Source: Nemertoderma westbladi
Lineage: Eukaryota; Xenacoelomorpha; Nemertodermatida; Nemertodermatidae
Direction of reading: 5' to 3'
DNA: 64,000 nucleotides
Assembly: GCA_032718475.1 (NCBI GenBank)
Contig: JAUCBJ010008852.1
Location: 1 to 64,000 of the forward strand
Positions 36,901 through 50,117 of this stretch are shown here, in pieces (positions within the stretch are counted from its first letter, which is position 1; the number at the start of each line of letters is the position of its first letter). A program made the translations under genes and the position numbers. Below the pieces are notes generated by a model. The model had not been told where the DNA came from, made no database searches, and saw only the letters and a list, made by a program, of their open reading frames with translations.

Positions 36901-39900
36901 CAGAGGGTCCTTGGGTCTTTGTTTTGTACAGAGGGTCTTGGGTCTTTGTTTTGTACAGAGGGTCCTTGGGTCTTTGTTTTGTACAGAGGGTCCTTGGGTC
37001 TTTGTTTTGTACAGAGGGTCCTTGGGTCTTTGTTTTGTACAGAGGGTCCTTGGGTCTTTGTTTTGTACAGAGGGTCCTTGGGTCTTTGTTTTGTACAGAG
37101 GGTCCTTGGGTCTTTGTTTTGTACAGAGGGTCCTTGGGTCTTTGTTTTGTACAGAGGGTCTTGGGTCTTTGTTTTGTACAGAGGGTCCTTGGGTCTTTGT
37201 TTTGTACAGAGGGTCCTGGGTCTTTGTTTTGTACAGAGGGTCCTTGGGTCTTTGTTTTGTACAGAGGGTCCTTGGGTCTTTGTTTTGTACAGAGGGTCCT
37301 TGGGTCTTTGTTTTGTACAGAGGGTCCTTGGGTCTTTGTTTTGTACAGAGGGTCCTTGGGTCTTTGTTTTGTACAGAGGGTCCTTGGGTCTTTGTTTTGT
37401 ACAGAGGGTCCTTGGGTCTTTGTTTTGTACAGAGGGTCCTTGGGTCTTTGTTTTGTACAGAGGGTCCTTGGGTCTTTGTTTTGTACAGAGGGTCCTTGGG
37501 TCTTTGTTTTGTACAGAGGGTCCTTGGGTCTTTGTTTTGTACAGAGGGTCTTGGGTCTTTGTTTTGTACAGAGGGTCCTTGGGTCTTTGTTTTGTACAGA
37601 GGGTCCTTGGGTCTTTGTTTTGTACAGAGGGTCCTGGGTCTTTGTTTTGTACAGAGGGTCTTGGGTCTTTGTTTTGTACAGAGGGTCCTTGGGTCTTTGT
37701 TTTGTACAGAGGGTCCTTGGGTCTTTGTTTTGTACAGAGGGTCCTGGGTCTTTGTTTTGTACAGAGGGTCCTTGGGTCTTTGTTTTGTACAGAGGGTCCT
37801 TGGGTCTTTGTTTTGTACAGAGGGTCCTTGGGTCTTTGTTTTGTACAGAGGGTCCTTGGGTCTTTGTTTTGTACAGAGGGTCTTGGGTCTTTGTTTTGTA
37901 CAGAGGGTCCTTGGGTCTTTGTTTTGTACAGAGGGTCCTGGGTCTTTGTTTTGTACAGAGGGTCCTTGGGTCTTTGTTTTGTACAGAGGGTCTTGGGTCT
38001 TTGTTTTGTACAGAGGGTCTTGGGTCTTTGTTTTGTACAGAGGGTCCTTGGGTCTTTGTTTTGTACAGAGGGTCCTTGGGTCTTTGTTTTGTACAGAGGG
38101 TCCTTGGGTCTTTGTTTTGTACAGAGGGTCCTTGGGTCTTTGTTTTGTACAGAGGGTCCTTGGGTCTTTGTTTTGTACAGAGGGTCCTTGGGTCTTTGTT
38201 TTGTACAGAGGGTCCTTGGGTCTTTGTTTTGTACAGAGGGTCCTTGGGTCTTTGTTTTGTACAGAGGGTCCTTGGGTCTTTGTTTTGTACAGAGGGTCCT
38301 TGGGTCTTTGTTTTGTACAGAGGGTCTTGGGTCTTTGTTTTGTACAGAGGGTCCTTGGGTCTTTGTTTTGTACAGAGGGTCCTTGGGTCTTTGTTTTGTA
38401 CAGAGGGTCCTTGGGTCTTTGTTTTGTACAGAGGGTCCTTGGGTCTTTGTTTTGTACAGAGGGTCTTGGGTCTTTGTTTTGTACAGAGGGTCCTTGGGTC
38501 TTTGTTTTGTACAGAGGGTCTTGGGTCTTTGTTTTGTACAGAGGGTCCTTGGGTCTTTGTTTTGTACAGAGGGTCTTGGGTCTTTGTTTTGTACAGAGGG
38601 TCCTTGGGTCTTTGTTTTGTACAGAGGGTCCTTGGGTCTTTGTTTTGTACAGAGGGTCCTTGGGTCTTTGTTTTGTACAGAGGGTCCTTGGGTCTTTGTT
38701 TTGTACAGAGGGTCCTTGGGTCTTTGTTTTGTACAGAGGGTCTTGGGTCTTTGTTTTGTACAGAGGGTCCTTGGGTCTTTGTTTTGTACAGAGGGTCCTT
38801 GGGTCTTTGTTTTGTACAGAGGGTCCTTGGGTCTTTGTTTTGTACAGAGGGTCCTTGGGTCTTTGTTTTGTACAGAGGGTCCTTGGGTCTTTGTTTTGTA
38901 CAGAGGGTCCTTGGGTCTTTGTTTTGTACAGAGGGTCCTTGGGTCTTTGTTTTGTACAGAGGGTCTTGGGTCTTTGTTTTGTACAGAGGGTCCTGGGTCT
39001 TTGTTTTGTACAGAGGGTCCTTGGGTCTTTGTTTTGTACAGAGGGTCCTTGGGTCTTTGTTTTGTACAGAGGGTCCTTGGGTCTTTGTTTTGTACAGAGG
39101 GTCCTGGGTCTTTGTTTTGTACAGAGGGTCCTTGGGTCTTTGTTTTGTACAGAGGGTCCTTGGGTCTTTGTTTTGTACAGAGGGTCCTGGGTCTTTGTTT
39201 TGTACAGAGGGTCCTGGGTCTTTGTTTTGTACAGAGGGTCCTTGGGTCTTTGTTTTGTACAGAGGGTCCTTGGGTCTTTGTTTTGTACAGAGGGTCCTTG
39301 GGTCTTTGTTTTGTACAGAGGGTCCTTGGGTCTTTGTTTTGTACAGAGGGTCTTGGGTCTTTGTTTTGTACAGAGGGTCCTTGGGTCTTTGTTTTGTACA
39401 GAGGGTCCTGGGTCTTTGTTTTGTACAGAGGGTCCTTGGGTCTTTGTTTTGTACAGAGGGTCCTTGGGTCTTTGTTTTGTACAGAGGGTCTTGGGTCTTT
39501 GTTTTGTACAGAGGGTCCTTGGGTCTTTGTTTTGTACAGAGGGTCCTGGGTCTTTGTTTTGTACAGAGGGTCCTGGGTCTTTGTTTTGTACAGAGGGTCC
39601 TTGGGTCTTTGTTTTGTACAGAGGGTCTTGGGTCTTTGTTTTGTACAGAGGGTCCTTGGGTCTTTGTTTTGTACAGAGGGTCCTTGGGTCTTTGTTTTGT
39701 ACAGAGGGTCCTTGGGTCTTTGTTTTGTACAGAGGGTCCTGGGTCTTTGTTTTGTACAGAGGGTCCTGGGTCTTTGTTTTGTACAGAGGGTCCTTGGGTC
39801 TTTGTTTTGTACAGAGGGTCTTGGGTCTTTGTTTTGTACAGAGGGTCTTGGGTCTTTGTTTTGTACAGAGGGTCCTGGGTCTTTGTTTTGTACAGAGGGT

Positions 39901-42900
39901 CCTGGGTCTTTGTTTTGTACAGAGGGTCCTTGGGTCTTTGTTTTGTACAGAGGGTCCTGGGTCTTTGTTTTGTACAGAGGGTCCTGGGTCTTTGTTTTGT
40001 ACAGAGGGTCCTTGGGTCTTTGTTTTGTACAGAGGGTCCTGGGTCTTTGTTTTGTACAGAGGGTCCTGGGTCTTTGTTTTGTACAGAGGGTCCTGGGTCT
40101 TTGTTTTGTACAGAGGGTCCTGGGTCTTTGTTTTGTACAGAGGGTCTTGGGTCTTTGTTTTGTACAGAGGGTCTTGGGTCTTTGTTTTGTACAGAGGGTC
40201 CTTGGGTCTTTGTTTTGTACAGAGGGTCCTGGGTCTTTGTTTTGTACAGAGGGTCTTGGGTCTTTGTTTTGTACAGAGGGTCCTTGGGTCTTTGTTTTGT
40301 ACAGAGGGTCCTGGGTCTTTGTTTTGTACAGAGGGTCCTGGGTCTTTGTTTTGTACAGAGGGTCCTGGGTCTTTGTTTTGTACAGAGGGTCCTTGGGTCT
40401 TTGTTTTGTACAGAGGGTCCTTGGGTCTTTGTTTTGTACAGAGGGTCCTGGGTCTTTGTTTTGTACAGAGGGTCCTTGGGTCTTTGTTTTGTACAGAGGG
40501 TCCTTGGGTCTTTGTTTTGTACAGAGGGTCCTGGGTCTTTGTTTTGTACAGAGGGTCCCTGGGTCTTTGTTTTGTACAGAGGGTCCTGGGTCTTTGTTTT
40601 GTACAGAGGGTCTTGGGTCTTTGTTTTGTACAGAGGGTCCTTGGGTCTTTGTTTTGAACATAGTGTCTTGGGTCTTTGTTTTGTACAGAGGGTCCTGGGT
40701 CTTTGTTTTGTACAGAGGGTCCCTGGGTCTTTGTTTTGTACAGAGGGTCCTGGGTCTTTGTTTTGTACAGAGGGTCCTTGGGTCTTTGTTTTGTACAGAG
40801 GGTCCTTGGGTCTTTGTTTTGTACAGAGGGTCCTGGGTCTTTGTTTTGTACAGAGGGTCCCTGGGTCTTTGTTTTGTACAGAGGGTCCTGGGTCTTTGTT
40901 TTGTACAGAGGGTATTGGGTCTTTGTTTTGTACAGAGGGTCCTTGGGTCTTTGTTTTGAACATAGTGTCTTGGGTCTTTGTTTTGTACAGAGGGTCCTGG
41001 GTCTTTGTTTTGTACAGAGGGTCCCTGGGTCTTTGTTTTGTACAGAGGGTCCTGGGTCTTTGTTTTGTACAGAGGGTCTTGGTTCTTTGTTTTGTACAGA
41101 GGGTCTTGGGTCTTTGTTTTGTACAGAGGGTCTTGGGTCTTTGTTTTGTACAGAGGGTCTTGGGTCTTTGTTTTGTACAGAGGGTCTTGGGTCTTTGTTT
41201 TGTACAGAGGGTCCTGGGTCTTTGTTTTGTACAGAGGGTCCCTGGGTCTTTGTTTTGTACAGAGGGTCCTGGGTCTTTGTTTTGTACAGAGGGTCCCTGG
41301 GTCTTTGTTTTGTACAGAGGGTCCTGGGTCTTTGTTTTGTACAGAGGGTATTGGGTCTTTGTTTTGTACAGAGGGTCCTTGGGTCTTTGTTTTGAACATA
41401 GTGTCTTGGGTCTTTGTTTTGTACAGAGGGTCTTGGGTCTTTGTTTTGTACAGAGGGTATTGGGTCTTTGTTTTGTACTGAGGGTCTTGGGTCTTTGTTT
41501 TGTACAGAGGGTCCTTGGGTCTTTGTTTTGTACAGAGGGTCCTTGGGTCTTTGTTTTGTACAGAGGGTCCTTGGGTCTTTGTTTTGTACAGAGGGTCCTG
41601 GGTCTTTGTTTTGTACAGAGGGTCCTTGGGTCTTTGTTTTGTACAGAGGGTCCTTGGGTCTTTGTTTTGTACAGAGGGTCTTGGGTCTTTGTTTTGTACA
41701 GAGGGTCTTGGGTCTTTGTTTTGTACAGAGGGTCCTTGGGTCTTTGTTTTGTACAGAGGGTCCTGGGTCTTTGTTTTGTACAGAGGGTCCTGGGTCTTTG
41801 TTTTGTACAGAGGGTCTTGGGTCTTTGTTTTGTACAGAGGGTCTTGGGTCTTTGTTTTGTACAGAGGGTCTTGGGTCTTTGTTTTGTACAGAGGGTCTTG
41901 GTTCTTTGTTTTGTACAGAGGGTATTGGGTCTTTGTTTTGTACTGAGGGTCTTGGGTCTTTGTTTTGTACAGAGGGTCTTGGGTCTTTGTTTTGTACAGA
42001 GGGTCCTGGGTCTTTGTTTTGTACAGAGGGTCCCTGGGTCTTTGTTTTGTACAGAGGGTCTTGGGTCTTTGTTTTGTACAGAGGGTCTTGGGTCTTTGTT
42101 TTGTACAGAGGGTCCTTGGGTCTTTGTTTTGTACAGAGGGTCTTGGTTCTTTGTTTTGTACAGAGGGTCTTGGGTCTTTGTTTTGTACAGAGGGTATTGG
42201 GTCTTTGTTTTGTACAGAGGGTCCTTGGGTCTTTGTTTTGTACAGAGGGTCCTTGGGTCTTTGTTTTGAACATAGTGTCTTGGGTCTTTGTTTTGTACAG
42301 AGGGTCCTGGGTCTTTGTTTTGTACAGAGGGTCCCTGGGTCTTTGTTTTGTACTGAGGGTCTTGGTTCTTTGTTTTGTACATACTGTCTTGGGTCTTTGT
42401 TTTGTACAGAGGGTCTTGGTTCTTTGTTTTGTACAGAGTGTCTTGGGTCTTTGTTTTGTACAGAGGGTCCTTGGGTCTTTGTTTTGAACATAGTGTCTTG
42501 GGTCTTTGTTTTGTACAGAGGGTCCTTGGGTCTTTGTTTTGAACATAGTGTCTTGGGTCTTTGTTTTGTACAGAGGGTCCTGGGTCTTTGTTTTGTACAG
42601 AGGGTCCTGGGTCTTTGTTTTGTACAGAGGGTCCCTGGGTCTTTGTTTTGTACAGAGGGTCCCTGGGTCTTTGTTTTGTACTGAGGGTCTTGGTTCTTTG
42701 TTTTGTACATACTGTCTTGGGTCTTTGTTTTGTACAGAGGGTCTTGGTTCTTTGTTTTGTACAGAGTGTCTTGGGTCTTTGTTTTGTACAGAGGGTCCTT
42801 GGGTCTTTGTTTTGAACATAGTGTCTTGGGTCTTTGTTTTGTACAGAGGGTCCTTGTGTCTTTGTTTTGTACAGAGGGTCCCTGGGTCTTTGTTTTGTAC

Positions 42901-45900
42901 AGAGGGTCCTTGGGTCTTTGTTTTTTACTGAGGGTCCTTGGGTCTTTGTTTTGTACAGAGGGTCCTGGGTCTTTGTTTTGTACAGAGGGTCCTTGGGTCT
43001 ATGTTTTGTACAGAGGGTCCTGGGTCTTTGTTTTGTACAGAGGGTATTGGGTTTATGTTTTGTACAGAGGGTCCCTGGGTCTTTGTTTTGTACAGAGGGT
43101 CCTTGGGTCTTTGTTTTGAACATAGTGTCTTGGGTCTTTGTTTTGTACAGAGGGTCCCTGGGTCTTTGTTTTGTACTGAGGGTCTTGGTTCTTTGCTTTG
43201 TACATACTGTCTTGGGTCTTTGTTTTGTACAGAGGGTCTTGGTTCTTTGTTTTGTACAGAGTGTCTTGGGTCTTTGTTTTGTACAGAGGGTCCTTGGGTC
43301 TTTGTTTTGAACATAGTGTCTTGGGTCTTTGTTTTGTACAGAGGGTCCCTGGGTCTTTGTTTTGTACTGAGGGTCCTTGGGTCTTTGTTTTGAACATAGT
43401 GTCTTGGGTCTTTGTTTTGTACAGAGGGTCCCTGGGTCTTTGTTTTGTACTGAGGGTCTTGGTTCTTTGTTTTGTACATACTGTCTTGGGTCTTTGTTTT
43501 GTACAGAGGGTCCTTGGGTCTATGTTTTGTACAGAGGGTCCTTGGGTCTTTGTTTTGTACAGAGGGTCCTTGGGTCTTTGTTTTGTACAGAGGGTCTTGG
43601 GTCTTTGTTTTGTACAGAGGGTCCTGGGTCTTTGTTTTGTACAGAGGGTCCTTGGGTCTTTGTTTTGTACAGAGGGTCCTTGGGTCTTTGTTTTGTACAG
43701 AGGGTCCTGGGTCTTTGTTTTGAACATAGTGTCTTGGGTCTTTGTTTTGTACAGAGGGTCCTTGGGTCTATGTTTTGTACAGAGGGTCCTTGGGTCTTTG
43801 TTTTGTACAGAGGGTCCTGGGTCTTTGTTTTGAACATAGTGTCTTGGGTCTTTGTTTTGTACAGAGGGTCCTTGGGTCTATGTTTTGTACAGAGGGTCCT
43901 TGGGTCTATGTTTTGTACAGAGGGTCCTTGGGTCTTTGTTTTGAACATAGTGTCTTGGGTCTTTGTTTTGTACAGAGGGTCCTTGGGTCTATGTTTTGTA
44001 CAGAGGGTCCTTGGGTCTTTGTTTTGTACAGAGGGTCCTGGGTCTTTGTTTTGTACAGAGGGTCCTTGGGTCTTTGTTTTGTACAGAGGGTCTTGGGTCT
44101 TTGTTTTGTACAGAGGGTCCTGGGTCTTTGTTTTGTACAGAGGGTCCTTGGGTCTTTGTTTTGTACAGAGGGTCCTGGGTCTTTGTTTTGTACAGAGGGT
44201 CCTTGGGTCTATGTTTTGTACAGAGGGTATTGGGTTTATGTTTTGTACAGAGGGTCCCTGGGTCTTTGTTTTGTACAGAGGGTCCTTCGGTCTTTGTTTT
44301 GAACATAGTGTCTTGGGTCTTTGTTTTGTACAGAGGGTCCCTGGGTCTTTGTTTTGTACTGAGGGTCTTGGTTCTTTGTTTTGTACATACTGTCTTGGGT
44401 CTTTGTTTTGTACAGAGGGTCTTGGTTCTTTGTTTTGTACAGAGTGTCTTGGGTCTTTGTTTTGTACAGAGGGTCCTTGGGTCTTTGTTTTGAACATAGT
44501 GTCTTGGGTCTTTGTTTTGTACAGAGGGTCCTTGGGTCTATGTTTTGTACAGAGGGTCCTGGGTCTTTGTTTTGTACAGAGGGTCCCTGGGTCTTTGTTT
44601 TGTACAGAGGGTCCTGGGTCTTTGTTTTGTACAGAGGGTCCTTGGGTCTATGTTTTGTACAGAGGGTCCTGGGTCTTTGTTTTGTACAGAGGGTATTGGG
44701 TTTATGTTTTGTACAGAGGGTCCCTGGGTCTTTGTTTTGTACAGAGGGTCCTTGGGTCTTTGTTTTGAACATAGTGTCTTGGGTCTTTGTTTTGTACAGA
44801 GGGTCCCTGGGTCTTTGTTTTGTACTGAGGGTCTTGGTTCTTTGTTTTGTACATACTGTCTTGGGTCTTTGTTTTGTACAGAGGGTCTTGGTTCTTTGTT
44901 TTGTACAGAGTGTCTTGGGTCTTTGTTTTGTACAGAGGGTCCTTGGGTCTTTGTTTTGAACATAGTGTCTTGGGTCTTTGTTTTGTACAGAGGGTCCTTG
45001 GGTCTATGTTTTGTACAGAGGGTCCTTGGGTCTTTGTTTTGTACAGAGGGTCCTTGGGTCTTTGTTTTGTACAGAGGGTCTTGGGTCTTTGTTTTGTACA
45101 GAGGGTCCTGGGTCTTTGTTTTGTACAGAGGGTCCTTGGGTCTTTGTTTTGTACAGAGGGTCCTTGGGTCTTTGTTTTGTACAGAGGGTCCTGGGTCTTT
45201 GTTTTGAACATAGTGTCTTGGGTCTTTGTTTTGTACAGAGGGTCCTTGGGTCTATGTTTTGTACAGAGGGTCCTTGGGTCTTTGTTTTGTACAGAGGGTC
45301 CTGGGTCTTTGTTTTGAACATAGTGTCTTGGGTCTTTGTTTTGTACAGAGGGTCCTTGGGTCTATGTTTTGTACAGAGGGTCCTTGGGTCTATGTTTTGT
45401 ACAGAGGGTCCTTGGGTCTTTGTTTTGAACATAGTGTCTTGGGTCTTTGTTTTGTACAGAGGGTCCTTGGGTCTATGTTTTGTACAGAGGGTCCTTGGGT
45501 CTTTGTTTTGTACAGAGGGTCCTGGGTCTTTGTTTTGTACAGAGGGTCCTTGGGTCTTTGTTTTGTACAGAGGGTCTTGGGTCTTTGTTTTGTACAGAGG
45601 GTCCTGGGTCTTTGTTTTGTACAGAGGGTCCTTGGGTCTTTGTTTTGTACAGAGGGTCCTGGGTCTTTGTTTTGTACAGAGGGTCCCTGGGTCTTTGTTT
45701 TGTACTGAGGGTCTTGGTTCTTTGTTTTGTACATACTGTCTTGGGTCTTTGTTTTGTACAGAGGGTCTTGGTTCTTTGTTTTGTACAGAGTGTCTTGGGT
45801 CTTTGTTTTGTACAGAGGGTCCTTGGGTCTTTGTTTTGAACATAGTGTCTTGGGTCTTTGTTTTGTACAGAGGGTCCTTGGGTCTTTGTTTTGTACAGAG

Positions 45901-48900
45901 GGTATTGGGTCTTTGTTTTGTACAGAGGGTATTGGGTTTATGTTTTGTACAGAGGGTCCTTGGGTCTTTGTTTTGTACAGAGGGTCCTTGGGTCTATGTT
46001 TTGTACAGAGGGTATTGGGTTTATGTTTTGTACAGAGGGTCCTTGGGTCTTTGTTTTGTACAGAGGGTATTGGGTTTATGTTTTGTACAGAGGGTCCTTG
46101 GGTCTTTGTTTTGTACAGAGGGTATTGGGTCTTTGTTTTGTACAGAGGGTATTGGGTTTATGTTTTGTACAGAGGGTCCTTGGGTCTTTGTTTTGTACAG
46201 AGGGTCCTTGGGTCTTTGTTTTGTACAGAGGGTATTGGGTCTTTGTTTTGTACAGAGGGTATTGGGTTTATGTTTTGTACAGAGGGTCCTTGGGTCTTTG
46301 TTTTGTACAGAGGGTCCTTGGTTCTTTGTTTTGTACAGAGGGTATTGGGTTTATGTTTTGTACAGAGGGTCCTTGGGTCTTTGTTTTGTACAGAGGGTCC
46401 TTGGGTCTATGTTTTGTACAGAGGGTCCTTGGGTCTATGTTTTGTACAGAGGGTCCTTGGGTCTTTGTTTTGTACAGAGGGTCCTTGGGTCTATGTTTTG
46501 TACAGAGGGTCCCTGGGTCTTTGTTTTGTACAGAGGGTCCTGGGTCTTTGTTTTGTACAGAGGGTCCCTGGGTCTTTGTTTTGTACAGAGGGTCCCTGGG
46601 TCTTTGTTTTGTACAGAGGGTCCTGGGTCTTTGTTTTTTACTGAGGGTCTTGGTTCTTTGTTTTGTACAGAGGGTCCTGGGTCTTTGTTTTGTACAGAGG
46701 GTCCTTGGGTCTTTGTTTTGTACAGAGGGTCCCTGGGTCTTTGTTTTGTACAGAGGGTCCCTGGGTCTTTGTTTTGTACAGAGGGTCCTGGGTCTTTGTT
46801 TTGTACAGAGGGTCCCTGGGTCTTTGTTTTGTACAGAGGGTCCCTGGGTCTTTGTTTTGTACAGAGGGTCCTGGGTCTTTGTTTTTTACTGAGGGTCTTG
46901 GTTCTTTGTTTTGTACAGAGGGTCCTGGGTCTTTGTTTTGTACAGAGGGTCCTGGGTCTTTGTTTTGTACAGAGGGTCCTTGGGTCTTTGTTTTGTACAG
47001 AGGGTCCCTGGGTCTTTGTTTTGTACAGAGGGTCCCTGGGTCTTTGTTTTGTACAGAGGGTCCTGGGTCTTTGTTTTTTACTGAGGGTCTTGGTTCTTTG
47101 TTTTGTACAGAGGGTCCTGGGTCTTTGTTTTGTACAGAGGGTCCCTGGGTCTTTGTTTTGTACAGAGGGTCCCTGGGTCTTTGTTTTGTACAGAGGGTCC
47201 TGGGTCTTTGTTTTTTACTGAGGGTCTTGGTTCTTTGTTTTGTACAGAGGGTCCTGGGTCTTTGTTTTGTACAGAGGGTCCTTGGGTCTTTGTTTTGAAC
47301 ATAGTGTCTTGGGTCTTTGTTTTGTACAGAGGGTCCCTGGGTCTTTGTTTTGTACAGAGGGTCCCTGGGTCTTTGTTTTGTACAGAGGGTCTTGGGTCTT
47401 TGTTTTGTACAGAGGGTCCTTGGGTCTTTGTTTTGTACAGAGGGTCCCTGGGTCTTTGTTTTGTACAGAGGGTCCTGGGTCTTTGTTTTGTACAGAGGGT
47501 CTTGGGTCTTTGTTTTGTACAGAGGGTCCTGGGTCTTTGTTTTGTACAGAGGGTCCTGGGTCTTTGTTTTGTACAGAGGGTCCTTGGGTCTTTGTTTTGT
47601 ACTGAGGGTCCTTGGGTTTTTGTTTTTTACAGAGGGTCCTGGGTCTTTGTTTTGTACAGAGGGTCCTTGGGTCTTTGTTTTGTACTGAGGGTCCTTGGGT
47701 CTTTGTTTTTTACAGAGGGTCTTGGGTCTTTGTTTTGTACAGAGGGTCCTGGGTCTTTGTTTTGTACAGAGGGTCCTGGGTCTTTGTTTTGTACAGAGGG
47801 TCCTTGGGTCTTTGTTTTGTACTGAGGGTCCTTGGGTCTTTGTTTTTTACAGAGTGTCTTGGGTCTTTGTTTTGTACAGAGGGTCTTGGGTCTATGTTTT
47901 GTACAGAGGGTATTTGGTCTATGTTTTGTACAGAGGGTCCTGGGTCTTTGTTTTGTACAGAGGGTCTTGGGTCTATGTTTTGTACAAAGGGTCTTGTGTC
48001 TTTGTTTTGTACAGAGGGTCCTGGGTCATTGTTTTGTACAGAGGGTCCCGGGAATTTGTTTTGTACAGAGGGTCCTTGTGTCTATGTTTTGTACAGAGGG
48101 TCCTTGGGTCTTTGTTTTGTACAGAGGGTCCTTGGGTCTTTGTTTTGTACAGAGGGTCCTTGGGTCTTTGTTTTGTACTGAGGGTCTTGGTTCTTTGTTT
48201 TGTACAGAGTGTCTTGGGTCTTTGTTTTGTACAGAGGGTCCCTGGGTCTTTGTTTTGTACCGAGGGTCCTGGGTCTTTGTTTTGTACAGAGGTTCCTTTG
48301 GTCTTTGTTTTGTACAGAGGGTCCTGGGTCTTTGTTTTGTACAGAGGGTATTGGGTTTATGTTTTGTACAGAGGGTCCTTGGGTCTTTGTTTTGTACAAA
48401 GGGTCCTTGGGTCTTTGTTTTGTACATAGTGTCTTGGGTCTTTGTTTTGTAAGAGGGTCCCTGGGTCTTTGTTTTGTACAGAGGGTCCTTGTGTCTTTGT
48501 TTTGTACAGAGGGTCCCTGGGTCTTTGTTTTGTACAGAGGGTCCTTGGGTCTTTGTTTTTTACAGAGTGTCTTGGGTCTTTGTTTTGTATAGAGGGTCTT
48601 GGGTCTATGTTTTGTACAGAGGGTATTTGGTCTATGTTTTGTACAGAGGGTCCTGGGTCTTTGTTTTGTACAGAGGGTCTTGGGTCTTTGTTTTGTACAA
48701 AGGGTCTTGGGTCTTTGTTTTGTACAGAGGGTCCTGGGTCATTGTTTTGTACAGAGGGTCCCGGGAATTTGTTTTGTACAGAGGGTCCTTGGGTCTATGT
48801 TTTGTACAGAGGGTCCTTGGGTCTTTGTTTTGTACAGAGGGTCCTGGGTCTTTGTTTTGTACAGAGGGTCCTTGGGTCTTTGTTTTGTACTGAGGGTCTT

Positions 48901-49949
48901 GGTTCTTTGTTTTGTACAGAGGGTCTTGGGTCTTTGTTTTGTACAGAGGGTATTGGGTCTATGTTTTGTACAGAGGGTATTGGGTCTTTGTTTTGTACTG
49001 AGGGTCTTGGGTCTTTGTTTTGTACAGAGGGTCCTTGGGTCTTTGTTTTGTACAGAGGGTCCTGGGTCTTTGTTTTGTACAGAGGGTCTTGGGTCTTTGT
49101 TTTGTACAGAGGGTCCTGGGTCTTTGTTTTGTACAGAGGGTCCTGGGTCTTTGTTTTGTACAGAGGGTCCTTGGGTCTTTGTTTTGTACTGAGGGTCTTG
49201 GTTCTTTGTTTTGTACAGAGTGTCTTGGGTCTTTGTTTTGTACAGAGGGTCCTGGGTCTTTGTTTTGTACAGAGGGTCTTGGGTCTTTGTTTTGTACAGA
49301 GGGTCTTGGGTCTTTGTTTTGTACAGAGGGTATTGGGTCCATGTTTTTTACAGAGGGTCCTTGGGTCTTTGTTTTGTACAGAAGGTCCTGGGTCTTTGTT
49401 TTGTACAGAGGGTCCTTGGGTCTTTGTTTTGTACTGAGGGTCTTGGTTCTTTGTTTTGTACAGAGTGTCTTGGGTCTTTGTTTTGTACAGAGTGTCTTGG
49501 GTCTTTGTTTTGTACAGAGGGTCCTGGGTCTTTGTTTTGTACAGAGTGTCTTGGGTCTTTGTTTTGTACAGAGGGTCTTGGGTCTATGTTTTGTACAGAG
49601 GGTATGGGGTCTTTGTTTTGTACAGAAGGTCCTGGGTCTTTGTTTTGTACAGAGGGTCCTTGGGTCTTTGTTTTGTACTGAGGGTCTTGGTTCTTTGTTT
49701 TGTACTGAGTGTCTTGGGTCTTTGTTTTGTACAGAGGGTCCCTGGGTCTTTGTTTTGTACAGAGGGTCCTTGGGTCTTTGTTTTTTACTGAGGGTCCTTG
49801 GGTCTTTGTTTTGTACAGAGGGTCCTGGGTCTTTGTTTTGTACAGAGGGTCCTTGGGTCTATGTTTTGTACAGAGGGTCCTTGGGTCTTTGTTTTGTACA
49901 GAGGGTCTTGGGTCTATGTTTTGTACAGAGGGTCATTGGGTCTATGTTT
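27983..49949. repeat. 27/28-bp minisatellite array filling intron 1, about 800 copies
   Basis: Every unit has the core TCTTTGTTTTGTACAGAG followed by GGTCC(T)TGGG or GGTCTTGGG, giving 27- or 28-bp spacing. Variants such as GAACATAGTG, TACTGAGG, GTATTGGG and CCTATG/CTATG forms are frequent in the outer parts. They are nearly absent between about 33.1 and 40.6 kb, where only C/T number varies. Both strands have few stops, which yields open frames up to about 4000 codons; these are repeat readings. Each plus-strand unit contains a T-rich tract ending in CAG, a good 3' splice-site match. Confidence 0.98.
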
Positions 49950-49979
49950 GCCCTCAACCCAACAGTTTAAACTTTTCAG

Positions 49980-50117
49980 TTTTAATTGCCAACCAATCAT
50001 TCAATCAATCGTCAACGAGATTGACTATAGAACAACTTCATGTTGAAGATGCAGGCTATTACAAATGCTATGGAAACGACGACACTATTATTCATTCCAC
50101 ATATGTCTACGTCGATG
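49980..50117 (+). CDS. Receptor exon: second half of Ig domain 1
   Basis: It encodes the E, F and G strands: STRLTIEQL, then the Ig signature VEDAGYYKC, then HSTYVYVD. The donor is GTAAGT at 50118, phase 1. With the acceptor CTTTTCAG at 49972-49979 the exon is 138 bp and joins in frame to the previous exon. However, the last satellite copy supplies a T-rich TTTTGTACAG ending at 49928. Using that would add exactly 51 nt (17 codons) in frame and without a stop. The short version leaves about 17 residues between the core tryptophan and the E strand, which is tight for an Ig domain; the long version leaves about 34. Both starts remain possible. Confidence 0.78.

Noticed and set aside
27961-49970. 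Open frames of up to about 4000 codons on both strands in the 28-bp array
   Set aside because: They arise from the repeat unit and overlap in several frames on both strands. The array lies between two exons of one gene and so is intron.
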